From Candidatus Cloacimonadota bacterium (GTDB lineage Bacteria > Cloacimonadota > Cloacimonadia > JGIOTU-2): a DNA stretch of 16,988 bases. This document shows positions 1-8,138 of this stretch, one piece after another. Made by a program: the position numbers and the translations under genes. Position 1 is the stretch's first letter. Every line of letters begins with the position of its first letter. A model generated the notes under the pieces. That model had not been told where the DNA came from. It saw only the letters and a program-made list of their open reading frames with translations, and did not search any database. Location of the stretch: NCBI GenBank assembly GCA_021160355.1, contig JAGHCS010000267.1, positions 1 through 16,988 on the forward strand, in the 5' to 3' direction.

Positions 1-984
1 AAAAGCTATTTTGTTTCGTGCTGGAATCCCGCCTGTGTCGTAAAAATCGATAGTTCAGGGAATCAAAGTATTTTCAAATCCGGACTTAGCGCTTGTGCAA
101 ACAATGTGCTGGTCGATTCAATTCTTTATGTGTCCTACAGATATGGCGTTAAAGCATTTAACATCAATACAGCTGCACAGGTTCTGTATAAACCAATAAG
201 TGCAAACAATTACTTTGATGGAATTGCATATCATGATGGTTACCTCTATCTTATTAATCACGGGCAAAAACTCTATAAGATAAACCTTTCGGATAACACT
301 CATGAGCTGCTGGCAAGCACCGGACTTGGTAACTATCCGCAAGGTCTCATCTATGATGAAGTAAACGACAGGCTTCTGTCGTGCTCATTCCAGAATAGTG
401 CACCAATCGTTGCAATAGATATTGTGACCGGGCAGACGTCTTATGCATTATGGACTGGCTTGAACAATCTGGATGCCATGGCACAGGACCAACACGGAAA
501 TATCTATGTCACATGCAATGGAACAAATTCAGTATATAGATATGATGCAAACCTGGAAAACCGTATAGTTGTGTCATCAGGACATAATGGGCCTTCAGGG
601 CTTGAATATAATCGCGATGACGACATCCTGGCTATTTCTAACTTCTTCACAGATGTTGTTGATTTTGTTTCAATGGCTCCCTTCTCGGTTGATGACCCCC
701 AAGAAGAAGGATTGAAGCTCAATCAAAATTTCCCAAATCCCTTCCGAAGTTCAACAACGCTAAAGTTTACTTTGAGCAGACCTTCAAATGTTGTACTCAC
801 TTTATATGATATACAGGGCAGGTATATAACCACGCTTCTCGATGATCATTTTCAAACTGGTTCTCATGATTTTCTGCTTGATATTCGGGATCGTTCCCGG
901 GCGGAACTTTCTTCTGGAATATATTTTGTTCATCTCAAAAATAGCGAAAAAGAGCTGGTGAAAGAAATTGCTGTTATTCGTTAA
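1..984 (+). CDS. Secreted beta-propeller protein with T9SS C-terminal sorting domain (5' partial)
   Basis: The frame is open from base 1 (Lys-Ser-Tyr-Phe...) with no stop, so the true start lies outside the window; the GTG at 106 is only an internal in-frame codon. The first about 235 codons show repeating NHL/Vgb-like beta-propeller units: IVYVTCNGT-type strands, 'YNRDDDILAIS' and repeated GxxYxxGxLYxxN patterns (about bases 100-680). From about base 712 to the stop is a classic FCB-group type A sorting domain: 'LNQNFPNPF' (718-744), then 'TTLKFTLSR', 'LYDIQGR', 'LSSGIYFVHL' and a basic end 'VKEIAVIR'. In T9SS-bearing bacteria this domain directs export across the outer membrane followed by cleavage and surface anchoring or release. 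The ligand of the propeller is unknown. It converges on the next gene with a 51-nt gap. Confidence 0.85.
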   Translation, partial: KSYFVSCWNPACVVKIDSSGNQSIFKSGLSACANNVLVDSILYVSYRYGVKAFNINTAAQVLYKPISANNYFDGIAYHDGYLYLINHGQKLYKINLSDNTHELLASTGLGNYPQGLIYDEVNDRLLSCSFQNSAPIVAIDIVTGQTSYALWTGLNNLDAMAQDQHGNIYVTCNGTNSVYRYDANLENRIVVSSGHNGPSGLEYNRDDDILAISNFFTDVVDFVSMAPFSVDDPQEEGLKLNQNFPNPFRSSTTLKFTLSRPSNVVLTLYDIQGRYITTLLDDHFQTGSHDFLLDIRDRSRAELSSGIYFVHLKNSEKELVKEIAVIR

Positions 985-1035
985 ATATGTATGGGCTGAG
1001 GTGGTCTTATGAAATTTCTTTGGGGTAAAATGATA
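985..1035. other. Short convergent intergenic gap
   Basis: This 51-nt gap lies between the stop codons of two convergent genes. No GC-rich hairpin with a T-run is visible on either strand, so any termination here would have to be factor-dependent or occur within the neighbouring coding ends. Confidence 0.5.
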
Positions 1036-1440
1036 TCAATCGTAAAATCTTACTGAGATTTCATCTATGTTTTCATTCTCTTTGAGCACTTTTTCATGGA
1101 ACTCAATCGTAGTAAGAAAGCCCTTTGTTCTTCCTGCCTCGAAAACTCCATAAAGCATTTTTGAGCCAAGTTCCAGGTTTTTGTAAAAAACCCGCACTAT
1201 AACTCGCCTTTTAATTTCAAAACTCGCTTTATTGACCACCTCAAAGTAAACCTGGCAATAGGTTGGTGCTTCTGTCTCAATCTTGATTTCCTGCACATCA
1301 AGGTATTTATCGAGTTGTTTGTGGCAATATTTTGTTTGAAGAAAACCAAATATTGCTGCTGCGAGGAGGAGCACCCAGATGAGCATTGGCACTCTCTGTT
1401 TTCTTACTTTTAACGTGTGAGGTTTTCGTACTCTGAACAT
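1036..1440 (-). CDS. Small single-pass membrane protein, unknown function
   Basis: 134 aa, not recognised as a named family. A strongly basic N-terminus (RVRKPHTLKVRKQR, residues 3-16) precedes one hydrophobic segment at about residues 18-34 (PMLIWVLLLAAAIFGFL). This predicts an inner-membrane anchor with the N-terminus inside and a C-terminal domain of about 95 aa outside. That domain alternates beta-strand-like stretches (YCQVYFEVVNKASF, RRVIVRVFYKN, FLTTIEFHEKV), reminiscent of a small Ig-like or FxLYD-type sandwich, but this is only a shape impression. Two Cys are present, at about residues 39 and 62. The start is ambiguous: ATG at 1440 has no good ribosome binding site, while an internal ATG at 1386 follows a GAGAG. 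The longer form keeps the positive-inside residues. It lies 107 nt after the helix-hairpin-helix gene. A TTGACA (1500-1505, minus strand) lies in that gap without a convincing -10. Confidence 0.65.
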   Translation of the reverse strand: MFRVRKPHTLKVRKQRVPMLIWVLLLAAAIFGFLQTKYCHKQLDKYLDVQEIKIETEAPTYCQVYFEVVNKASFEIKRRVIVRVFYKNLELGSKMLYGVFEAGRTKGFLTTIEFHEKVLKENENIDEISVRFYD

Positions 1441-1547
1441 AGCAGTAGAGTAAATTTATGAAAATTTTCCGCAAGTTTTACGAATAAAAAAGCAGCATTT
1501 GTCAACTTAATTGATCGTTTGCATTTTCTCGAAAAAGGGCACCATAA

Positions 1548-3389
1548 TCAGAAGCTCGTTTCTATTTGAAATTTTATCTGTCTCGAGTGTTTGATCTGTT
1601 TCTCTTTCCATATCTTTTCGGCATATTTTGCCTGTATAGAGAAATGGGACCCAATATCATATTTGAGAAGAATATACCCAAAAACACCATCTCCCTTGAA
1701 CTGAGAGTTGAGCATAATTCCGTCCAGATCGTTCTCGTACATATACAAAATAATATCTCCGGTATGATACTGACAGACGCGCACATAGTTCTTTAGTTTT
1801 GGAGTAATAAAATATTTCATTTCCTGATACAACAGGATACCCGCATCATACTTTTCAGTATTCGCATAGTGGTGATAGGTGAATTCACCTCGGAATTTGA
1901 ACTCGAGCTTATCATTTATCTTTTGTATAAAATCGAGCCGGCATGTGTTCCTTTTCACCTGGTAGAGCTTGCTTACTTCATCAAAGCTGCGCCACCGTTC
2001 AGTTTGCTTGTGGTGATAGGTAAATCGCATACGCGAGGTTTTCCATTTCTGGTCGAACTGCACAAAGGAATCAAAGCCGTAGATCGGGAGGCTGCCGTAA
2101 GTGCTTTCCTCGGGAAAGCGGAAGACATCAAAATAAACATCCAGTCTGGATCGCTCAAACGGACGAAGTGTAATCCCGTAATATAATCCCTTCTCGTTGT
2201 CAAAATCTCCTCCTGCATGAAATGGATTTCCATGAAACGTTGGAAAATCCTTTTCATAATCTCTATAAAGAATAATATTTTCTAACATGCCCTGCTGCCA
2301 CAACACACCAGTAACAAAAGCTCTTTTCCCATTCGCATAAGCACCTTCCCCGAAAAGCGTGATATTTCGATAATTCAGGTAATAATCTGCGCTGTATAAA
2401 TCCTGAAACTGTTTTTTGGTCGAGTCACAAAACGGGTGATTGTATACGTCTCTGTATGCAGTAACTCCGAATCTGTTCTGATCTCCATAACTGATATGAG
2501 CACCGTACAATTTTTCCCGAATTGCGTCTTTCTTGTCCTGTCCGGAATCACTTCTGTGGAATCCTGTAATATCTATGCTTTTTATACAACCGTTTTCAAT
2601 AATTCCATCAAGAGCATAGTTAGAATAGAACGGTATTATATGCATGTCATAGAAAGAAAAATCTCCTGCAAATCCGAAAAGAGAATACACCTCATTGGTC
2701 GATGTGTAGGGCTTTACATCCCGATAGTGCTTGAGCGGCTGGTGGGTGGCATTTCCGCCCTTCGAGAGCGCAAGCTTTGGAGCAAAAAGTATTCCCTGCC
2801 CGAAAGATAATCTGTAGTTGCCTGCTGCGAAATTTTTTACAAAACCCAGCTCCATTATATATAGTGTCGCACTCCAATAATCAAGCCAGTCTTTCTCTCC
2901 TTCATCTTTTTGTGAGAGGAAATATAATGAGAAATTTCGCCATTTCGCTTGATATCTCTGGTAAAATTTCAGGGGAGAATCATAGCCTGTGTCTTCTTTA
3001 TATTGCATTCTCTGTCGTGAGATAAAATGTACTGGCGTTGACTGAAGATACGAGATATAGGGTTGAAGGTTCTGGATAATGTCTTCTGAAATACCGGCTT
3101 CTTGCAGCTTCTTCATACTTGTAATAGAGTGGGTTTTTCGATAAAGTAGAATTGCGTCAACATCCTGAGGTGAAAGCCATGGGAGTTCTGCAAGCTCATT
3201 ATAATCTGCCTTGTTAATGTCGAGTTTATGTTTTTGAAGATATTCCAAACGCTGTTGCAATTCGGTTGAAATATAGGTTTCATCTTCAGAAGAAAAGAGC
3301 TTTTCCATCTGCTCTTCGGTATCTTCGGCAGAAAGCTTAAGGCTGATAATAATCAGCAAAAGCAGCAGTGTGAAAAATTTATTTCCCAT
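1548..3389 (-). CDS. Helix-hairpin-helix (ComEA-type) protein with C-terminal beta-barrel-like region
   Basis: 613 aa from the chosen ATG at 3389. That start places a clear signal peptide first (MGNKFF, then a long Leu/Ile core ending LKLSAED). The longer frame back to 3443 would bury the signal sequence and overlap the upstream gene by 65 nt instead of 11. Residues about 56-112 hold two consecutive helix-hairpin-helix units: 'LDINKADYNELAELPWL' followed by 'DVDAILLYRK', then 'ITSMKKLQEAGISEDII' and 'LQPYI'. This is the ComEA-like arrangement (HHH_3 family) that binds DNA non-specifically. The remaining about 480 residues are rich in alternating aromatic and polar strands (FSLYFLSQKDEG, YRLSFGQGILF, FTYHHYANTEK) and end in Phe, as in an outer-membrane barrel. 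Related long HhH proteins are known in Bacteroidota with no assigned role. It overlaps the PorV/PorQ-like gene, so the two are probably coexpressed. A role at the surface in DNA contact or uptake is inference. Confidence 0.8.
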   Translation of the reverse strand: MGNKFFTLLLLLIIISLKLSAEDTEEQMEKLFSSEDETYISTELQQRLEYLQKHKLDINKADYNELAELPWLSPQDVDAILLYRKTHSITSMKKLQEAGISEDIIQNLQPYISYLQSTPVHFISRQRMQYKEDTGYDSPLKFYQRYQAKWRNFSLYFLSQKDEGEKDWLDYWSATLYIMELGFVKNFAAGNYRLSFGQGILFAPKLALSKGGNATHQPLKHYRDVKPYTSTNEVYSLFGFAGDFSFYDMHIIPFYSNYALDGIIENGCIKSIDITGFHRSDSGQDKKDAIREKLYGAHISYGDQNRFGVTAYRDVYNHPFCDSTKKQFQDLYSADYYLNYRNITLFGEGAYANGKRAFVTGVLWQQGMLENIILYRDYEKDFPTFHGNPFHAGGDFDNEKGLYYGITLRPFERSRLDVYFDVFRFPEESTYGSLPIYGFDSFVQFDQKWKTSRMRFTYHHKQTERWRSFDEVSKLYQVKRNTCRLDFIQKINDKLEFKFRGEFTYHHYANTEKYDAGILLYQEMKYFITPKLKNYVRVCQYHTGDIILYMYENDLDGIMLNSQFKGDGVFGYILLKYDIGSHFSIQAKYAEKIWKEKQIKHSRQIKFQIETSF

Positions 3390-4173
3390 ATTGAATCGAG
3401 ATATAATGAGTGGATTGTAAATACTCGTGGGTTTCAATTGCATATTGTATCTTAAAATTTAAGAAATTGAATTCGCATCCTGCGGTGAGCTGGTTTGGCT
3501 CAGTATGAAATCCGCTGAAGAAGCCTGCATATTTGAAGGGATAATATGAAATTCCGACGCGAAAAGAAAAGGGGAAATCGAATTCTTTTACAAAACCAAA
3601 TCCTGCATGGAGATTATCTGCAATTGTGTATGAAATAAATGTTCTATTTTCCTGTGGTAGCGGATCGTTTTCCAGCTCTCCGAAGTTTAGATTCAAGTAT
3701 GAGGTTGAGAATGTGAGGTTTTTGTATTCAGCACGCACTCCCACATCAACCTGATATGAAGTCTCCGCATCGAAAGCAGTTGTTTTGTTATTAAGATAAC
3801 GCAATCCTGCACCAAGCCAATAGTGTGTAAATATTCTAATATTTGCTGCTGTAACAAAGCTCTGTTCTTTGTAGATGTTGTTTCCGAAATCTTGATATCC
3901 GAATCCGATTGTTGTTTTGCTAAACCGATATGAGAGTGCAATATTTTTGTAAGATATCTCATGAAAAGAGAATGGCATTATGTAGGACGATGTTACAGAG
4001 AATCGCTGAAGCATATTCGCTGGATTAAGGAACATGCTGGATGCTGAGTTGTCAAGAAGGGATAGTCCGGAAAGTGCTGCGGTCTTTGCAGAAGGGGCAT
4101 ACTGCAAGAATGCGCCTTCAATTGGAAGGACGATTATGCACATTAATAAAATCGTAAAAAGAGTTCTTTTCAT
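3379..4173 (-). CDS. PorV/PorQ-like outer-membrane beta-barrel protein
   Basis: 264 aa from ATG 4173. This start was chosen because a GGAG lies 6 nt upstream and the protein then opens with a signal peptide (MKRTLFTILLMCIIVLPIEG, residues 1-20). A longer open frame back to 4260 would run through the promoter and the tRNA terminator. After the signal comes the motif typical of PorV/PorQ and UPF0164-like FCB barrels: 'SAKTAALSGLSLLDNSAS' followed by 'LNPANM' (residues 28-54). The rest alternates short amphipathic strands, often ending in aromatic residues (IALSYRFSKTTIGFGY, FRVGISYYPFKYAGFF, YISIQYGK). Family members are outer-membrane proteins; PorV shuttles T9SS cargo, but many paralogues have no known role. 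It is the first gene after promoter 4208-4235 and its end overlaps the HhH gene by 11 nt. Confidence 0.8.
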   Translation of the reverse strand: MKRTLFTILLMCIIVLPIEGAFLQYAPSAKTAALSGLSLLDNSASSMFLNPANMLQRFSVTSSYIMPFSFHEISYKNIALSYRFSKTTIGFGYQDFGNNIYKEQSFVTAANIRIFTHYWLGAGLRYLNNKTTAFDAETSYQVDVGVRAEYKNLTFSTSYLNLNFGELENDPLPQENRTFISYTIADNLHAGFGFVKEFDFPFSFRVGISYYPFKYAGFFSGFHTEPNQLTAGCEFNFLNFKIQYAIETHEYLQSTHYISIQYGK

Positions 4174-4207
4174 AACTCGCTCCACGTCTATTTTTTTCCT
4201 TTGGAAA

Positions 4208-4235
4208 ATAGTATAAATTTGTTTTTTTTTGTCAA
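4208..4235 (-). promoter_or_regulatory. Sigma70-type promoter for the barrel/HhH genes
   Basis: On the minus strand, TTGACA (4235-4230) is separated by 16 nt from TACTAT (4213-4208). An A-rich tract fills the spacer. Transcription would start near 4201, 28 nt before the start codon at 4173. The promoter sits just downstream of the tRNA terminator, which fits an independent transcription unit. Confidence 0.65.
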
Positions 4236-4244
4236 ATTTTACAT

Positions 4245-4268
4245 AAAAAAACCCGCTCACGGCGGGTT
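4245..4268 (-). terminator. Intrinsic terminator after the tRNA array
   Basis: Inverted repeat AACCCGC (4250-4256) and GCGGGTT (4262-4268) with a 5-nt loop. On the minus strand it is followed immediately by a T-run (4250-4245). It lies 6 nt beyond the CCA end of tRNA-Leu, so it would end the tRNA transcript and insulate the barrel-gene promoter. Confidence 0.85.
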
Positions 4269-4273
4269 AAATA

Positions 4274-4360
4274 TGGTACCAGAGGCCGGACTTGAACCGG
4301 CACGCCGTAAACGGCGAGGGATTTTAAGTCCCTTGTGTCTACCAATTCCACCACTCCGGC
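4274..4360 (-). tRNA. tRNA-Leu (anticodon TAA)
   Basis: 87 nt including an encoded CCA (4276-4274) with A as discriminator. The acceptor stem GCCGGAG pairs with CTCTGGT, allowing G-U pairs. The anticodon stem-loop is AGGGA-CTTAAAA-TCCCT with anticodon TAA at 4326-4324. A long variable arm (CGCCGTTTACGGCG) marks a class II tRNA. The T-loop GTTCAAGTC lies on the CCGG stem. It is the last tRNA of the array. Confidence 0.95.
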
Positions 4361-4372
4361 ACATAATAAATT

Positions 4373-4446
<74 letters not shown>

Positions 4447-4455
4447 AGAAAAAAA

Positions 4456-4530
4456 TGGAGCGGGAAACGGGATTCGAACCCGCGACATCTACCTTGGCAA
4501 GGTAGAGCTCTACCACTGAGCTATTCCCGC
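4456..4530 (-). tRNA. tRNA-Gly (anticodon GCC)
   Basis: 75 nt including encoded CCA (4458-4456). The acceptor stem GCGGGAA pairs with TTCCCGC and the discriminator is U. The anticodon stem-loop CTACC-TTGCCAA-GGTAG shows GCC at 4498-4496. It is the first tRNA of a Gly-Cys-Leu array, separated from tRNA-Cys by 9 nt. Confidence 0.95.
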
Positions 4531-4616
4531 AGTAGGAAGTAAAAAATTTTTGCACGGCTTCCCATGTCAAGAATTTTGCACGTCTATTTACTGGGAGAAA
4601 ATGAAACAACCAATCA
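4531..4616 (-). promoter_or_regulatory. Intergenic gap with a candidate tRNA-array promoter (-35 only)
   Basis: The 86-nt gap between the asparagine synthase-like gene and tRNA-Gly contains a perfect TTGACA on the minus strand (4570-4565), about 35 nt before the tRNA 5' end. No good -10 hexamer lies at 16-18 nt (the bases there are ATTTTT), so the promoter assignment is weak. No terminator hairpin for the preceding nine-gene operon is visible here. Confidence 0.3.
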
Positions 4617-6362
4617 TTAATCAAGTTTTTTCGATCTGCCCTCTTTAAGGAATCTTCTCCACACATCAAAAGTCAACCACCAAAGGACGCTTTTTGCATT
4701 GCCTTTTTCTCCTTTATAATATCCTTCGACAAGTTTTTGAATTATATTATAATCATAATAGGGGTATTCTAATACTGCTCTGTTATGAAGAGTATCCAAA
4801 ACAAATTCCCTATTATTCGTAAGAAATATCTGTGCATAATCGGCTGTTTGAAATTTCTGGAATCGCTCCTGTAACTTTCCTAATATAAATGTTAAATACG
4901 TATTTGTCGTGAATGGAATTATGCTCATATCCTTCACAAGTGGGATTTGCCTAAGCGATGAATTTCCTTTATGCAATATTGATTTGTAGACCTTGTTCCA
5001 AGCCCTGTAACTCACGGGGAGTTCAAACAATTTTCTGAGAAAACTAGGCTGTAAGAATGGCATATAATTACAAATAATGCTATCAAGACGAGTTTGTAAA
5101 GGTGATCCCGCATTTGCACAATGATAGCGAACTGTAAAAATATCAACCCAATTTCCGGCTCCTACTTCGGTCAGTTTTGGCATACTTCTAATGATATAAT
5201 CCATTTCCTTTATACTTTCATTTTTCATTATATTTATGATATCTTTCTTAAATATTCTTGGTTTATTGAGAGTAATATTCTTTAAAACCTCTTCCGAATT
5301 TCCATCAAGGATATGATTTCTTCCCTTCAACCAGAGATGTTTTGCGTGATTTCTTCTACAGAAAGCACCCTTTCCCCCGTCTATTAAAAGATGATTTTTT
5401 TGAATACGATTATAGTGTTCCTGCTCATAAAAAAAGTAACCATTAACGAATCCGTTTGTCTCCAACACAAAATCCTCATATTTGCTCAATTCTTCCTCCC
5501 TTGGAATAGAGACCGTAATAAACTTATGCGAAAAGCCCAACTTGTTTGCAGTTTTATTCGCAATTATGGCATCAGGAAATTCATTATCTCCGTAAGTGTA
5601 TGCCATCCATTTTTCATAATTAAACTTCAGGAGAATTGACAATAAAACACGTGAATCCAAACCGCCCGATAGACCTAATATCAGGTCTTTTTGCTGTTTA
5701 ATTCCAATTGTACAAAACCTATATATTAAATCACGTGCATCTTTCTTATCTATCGCTTTTGCATATTGCGGAAGCCAAGGACTTGTTGATATATATAATT
5801 TATTATTTATTATTTTTGCTTTTCCCCCCTGTCCCAATCGTTCGATATTTCTGACAAAACAATTATAACAAAAAGAGTTTATGTATAACCAAATGCTTCC
5901 ATAAACTTTAAAATCAATTTCTGGATTGTTGGCAAATGGAATTAACCAGTCCAATCTTGTCGAAAAGGAAAAATAGTTGTCGTTTTCCGCAAAATACATA
6001 TCCCTCATGCCAAGTTGGTCATTACGGATTCTTACTTCGCCCCGTTCCCACTCAACAATGATAAAATGCCCGTTCAGGTCTCGGATATTGTTGTTTTTCT
6101 TTGATAAGAATGCTTCCCAATCATGAAAATCCATTAAGCAAAACGTGTCTTTTTCGAAAGAAATTCCGGTTCCGCAAACCATCCATCCGGAATTTTTCTT
6201 TTGATCATATTTGTAAAAACTGTTTTTATGTCCTGTTCCGCTTGCAAAATAGTAATCTTTTGTCTCAACCGAGAATTTATCTTTGCTTTTAAATGGGTGA
6301 TATTCTTTCCTTGGTATAACGGTTTGTTTGTTTTTTCTTAATATTCCAAAAATCCAACTCAT
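4617..6362 (-). CDS. Asparagine synthase-like amidotransferase lacking the glutaminase Cys
   Basis: 581 aa. The N-terminal about 190 residues fit the Ntn glutaminase fold of AsnB (DLNGHF at 95-100, NDQLGMRDMYF at 114-124). But the canonical start MCGIFGI is here MSWIFGI: the nucleophile Cys2 is Ser and Gly3 is Trp, and the Glu of the NGE loop is His99. The synthetase domain is intact at its PP-loop, LSGGLDSR (231-238), so ATP pyrophosphatase/adenylation chemistry is plausible, using free ammonia, an amine or a partner glutaminase. Start ATG 6362 has GAGG 9 nt upstream. It lies 15 nt after mrdA and ends the elongasome operon. By eye it is more AT-rich than mreB or mrdA, which could mean later acquisition. 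Precedents such as LtsA and B. subtilis AsnB amidate peptidoglycan diaminopimelate. Whether this one does is inference; it could equally act on a surface polysaccharide or a peptide. Confidence 0.85.
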   Translation of the reverse strand: MSWIFGILRKNKQTVIPRKEYHPFKSKDKFSVETKDYYFASGTGHKNSFYKYDQKKNSGWMVCGTGISFEKDTFCLMDFHDWEAFLSKKNNNIRDLNGHFIIVEWERGEVRIRNDQLGMRDMYFAENDNYFSFSTRLDWLIPFANNPEIDFKVYGSIWLYINSFCYNCFVRNIERLGQGGKAKIINNKLYISTSPWLPQYAKAIDKKDARDLIYRFCTIGIKQQKDLILGLSGGLDSRVLLSILLKFNYEKWMAYTYGDNEFPDAIIANKTANKLGFSHKFITVSIPREEELSKYEDFVLETNGFVNGYFFYEQEHYNRIQKNHLLIDGGKGAFCRRNHAKHLWLKGRNHILDGNSEEVLKNITLNKPRIFKKDIINIMKNESIKEMDYIIRSMPKLTEVGAGNWVDIFTVRYHCANAGSPLQTRLDSIICNYMPFLQPSFLRKLFELPVSYRAWNKVYKSILHKGNSSLRQIPLVKDMSIIPFTTNTYLTFILGKLQERFQKFQTADYAQIFLTNNREFVLDTLHNRAVLEYPYYDYNIIQKLVEGYYKGEKGNAKSVLWWLTFDVWRRFLKEGRSKKLD

Positions 6363-6377
6363 ATTTTACATCCTCTT

Positions 6378-8138
6378 TTAATACCTCAATATCGGTTCTT
6401 TCTCAAAATAATATCCTAATATTTTACCCGCAAGCTTTGCTGTAATGTCTGCACCCGACCCGCCTTGCTCAACAAATACCAACACGACTATTTCGGGATC
6501 GTTCATCGGTGCCGCCGCAACGAACCAGGCATGAGTATCTCCATAATAATTTTCTGCAGACCCTGTTTTTCCACCAACCATGATATCTTTTACCCGAGCC
6601 ATTCCTCCGGTTCTTCCTTTTGCATTAACAGCTTCATACAAAGATTGTTTCAGGATATCCAATGTGTTCTGTGAGATAGGCAATCTCAATTGCGGATAAT
6701 TATAGGTTTCCGTGATTTCATCCCGTATTGCATAATCTACAAAATGCGGGCGGTGAACAATTCCATTGTTGACTATACCCGCATAAAAACAAGCCATCGA
6801 GAGAGGTGTAAGAAGCACTTCACCCTGCCCGATAACCAGATTCAGCAGATTGCCCCTGGTCCATCCCAATTTTCCATAATTCTTATCATACCATTCAGAA
6901 GTTGGAAAGAAGCCGCGCCTGCTGCGGATTTGGTCTACGGGAATACTTTCTAGAAGATTGCAGTCCTTTACAAATTCATAAAAATCATTGAGGTCCACCA
7001 TCTCTGCTATTTTGTAAAAATACGTGTCGCAAGATTCTCTTATCGCATCGAGAAGATTTACTTTCCCGTGTCCGTCCTTCTTCCAGCAGCCAAAAAACCT
7101 TCCCCCATATTCTACACCTCCCTCACAATCTACTAGAATTTCGTGCGGTTCGACAAGATTTCTTTCTAATGCATAGGCTGCTACGACGAGTTTAAAAACT
7201 GATCCCGGCGGATATGCTGCGCCCATCGCTTTATTCAATAGGGGATTATTTTCATCCTCAACTATCCGGTTCCAATAATCCTCGTTCATTCCTGTGACAA
7301 AATTATTAGGATCATATTCCGGAGTACTCACCATTGAGACAATTCCTCCCGTTTTGCAATTCATCACAATAGCAACGGCTGAAGTATCTTTTGGGAGCAG
7401 TTGGGCAATTTTTCTTTGAAGATTTTTATCTACAGTCAATACAAAATCTTTACCGGGCAAAGACTGCTTTCTTGAATTATCTTTCATGAGTCCGAGTGGT
7501 TGGCTCATTGCATCCACCTGAATGATATCGTATCCCTTTTGACCCTTGAGCTCCGTTTCGTAACATTTCTCCAAACCGACTTTGCCAATATAATCTGTTT
7601 TGGCATAGTCTCCGTCCTGTAACTTTTGATACTCTGCAGCCGACAACTTTCCGACATAACCTATATAATGCGAGTTAAGGTCATAATATCTGATTGCTTC
7701 AGGTTTAATAATAACAGCAGGATATTCTTCACAGTGTTCTTCAATCTTGATCGCTGTTTCCATATCTACTTTGTCGCGCACAAGAACCGGTGCAAATTTG
7801 AAAAATCGGTGTTTATAGATAAGGTCTTCGATTTCCTCCACAGGAATTCCAAGATTTCCTGATATGAAAGCTGCCACGCTGTCTGAATCAGTAATTTTAT
7901 TTATATCGATATATACGGAAAGGGATGGTATGTTCTCTGTGAGGGGCTGCATATTGCGGTCGTACAAAATTCCTCTGCGGGCAGGTTTCTTTATAATCCG
8001 AAAGTAGTTTTTCTCTGCTATTTCCTTGTAATCATTACCTTTTATGACCTGTATCTGAAATAAAAAATAGGCAAGCATCAAAAAAAGAGCCAGTACGAGA
8101 ATCAGTAACTGATCAGTTTTTTTTAGCTTGAATTTCAT
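6378..8138 (-). CDS. mrdA: Penicillin-binding protein 2 (elongasome DD-transpeptidase)
   Basis: 586 aa, a normal length for PBP2. A short basic N-terminus is followed by one membrane anchor (about residues 10-30). The dimerisation/pedestal region starts with the class B signature 'RRGILYDRNMQPL' (54-66). The transpeptidase domain holds all three active-site motifs: S323-V-F-K326, S379-C-D381 (the SxD form usual in PBP2) and K534-T-G536. 'IGQGEVLLTPL' (446-456) precedes the last motif. It cross-links lateral-wall peptidoglycan in the periplasm with RodA and MreBCD. The start codon overlaps the mreD stop as ATGA (8138-8135), with no separate ribosome binding site, indicating translational coupling. 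No rodA follows. Confidence 0.96.
   Translation of the reverse strand: MKFKLKKTDQLLILVLALFLMLAYFLFQIQVIKGNDYKEIAEKNYFRIIKKPARRGILYDRNMQPLTENIPSLSVYIDINKITDSDSVAAFISGNLGIPVEEIEDLIYKHRFFKFAPVLVRDKVDMETAIKIEEHCEEYPAVIIKPEAIRYYDLNSHYIGYVGKLSAAEYQKLQDGDYAKTDYIGKVGLEKCYETELKGQKGYDIIQVDAMSQPLGLMKDNSRKQSLPGKDFVLTVDKNLQRKIAQLLPKDTSAVAIVMNCKTGGIVSMVSTPEYDPNNFVTGMNEDYWNRIVEDENNPLLNKAMGAAYPPGSVFKLVVAAYALERNLVEPHEILVDCEGGVEYGGRFFGCWKKDGHGKVNLLDAIRESCDTYFYKIAEMVDLNDFYEFVKDCNLLESIPVDQIRSRRGFFPTSEWYDKNYGKLGWTRGNLLNLVIGQGEVLLTPLSMACFYAGIVNNGIVHRPHFVDYAIRDEITETYNYPQLRLPISQNTLDILKQSLYEAVNAKGRTGGMARVKDIMVGGKTGSAENYYGDTHAWFVAAAPMNDPEIVVLVFVEQGGSGADITAKLAGKILGYYFEKEPILRY

Noticed and set aside
1478..1505. Promoter with TTGACA at 1500-1505 for the small membrane protein
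   Set aside because: No acceptable -10 hexamer is found at 15-19 nt spacing, so the -35 match may be chance.
1566..3025. Several plus-strand open frames of 76-124 codons
   Set aside because: They lie antisense to the well-supported HhH/barrel gene, with no domain pattern or ribosome binding site.
4174..4260. N-terminal extension of the PorV/PorQ-like protein (start at 4260)
   Set aside because: It crosses the TTGACA/TACTAT promoter and the tRNA terminator; ATG 4173 has GGAG and a signal peptide.
6465..7862. Plus-strand open frames of 69-87 codons
   Set aside because: They are antisense shadows of mrdA, whose active-site motifs fix the coding strand.
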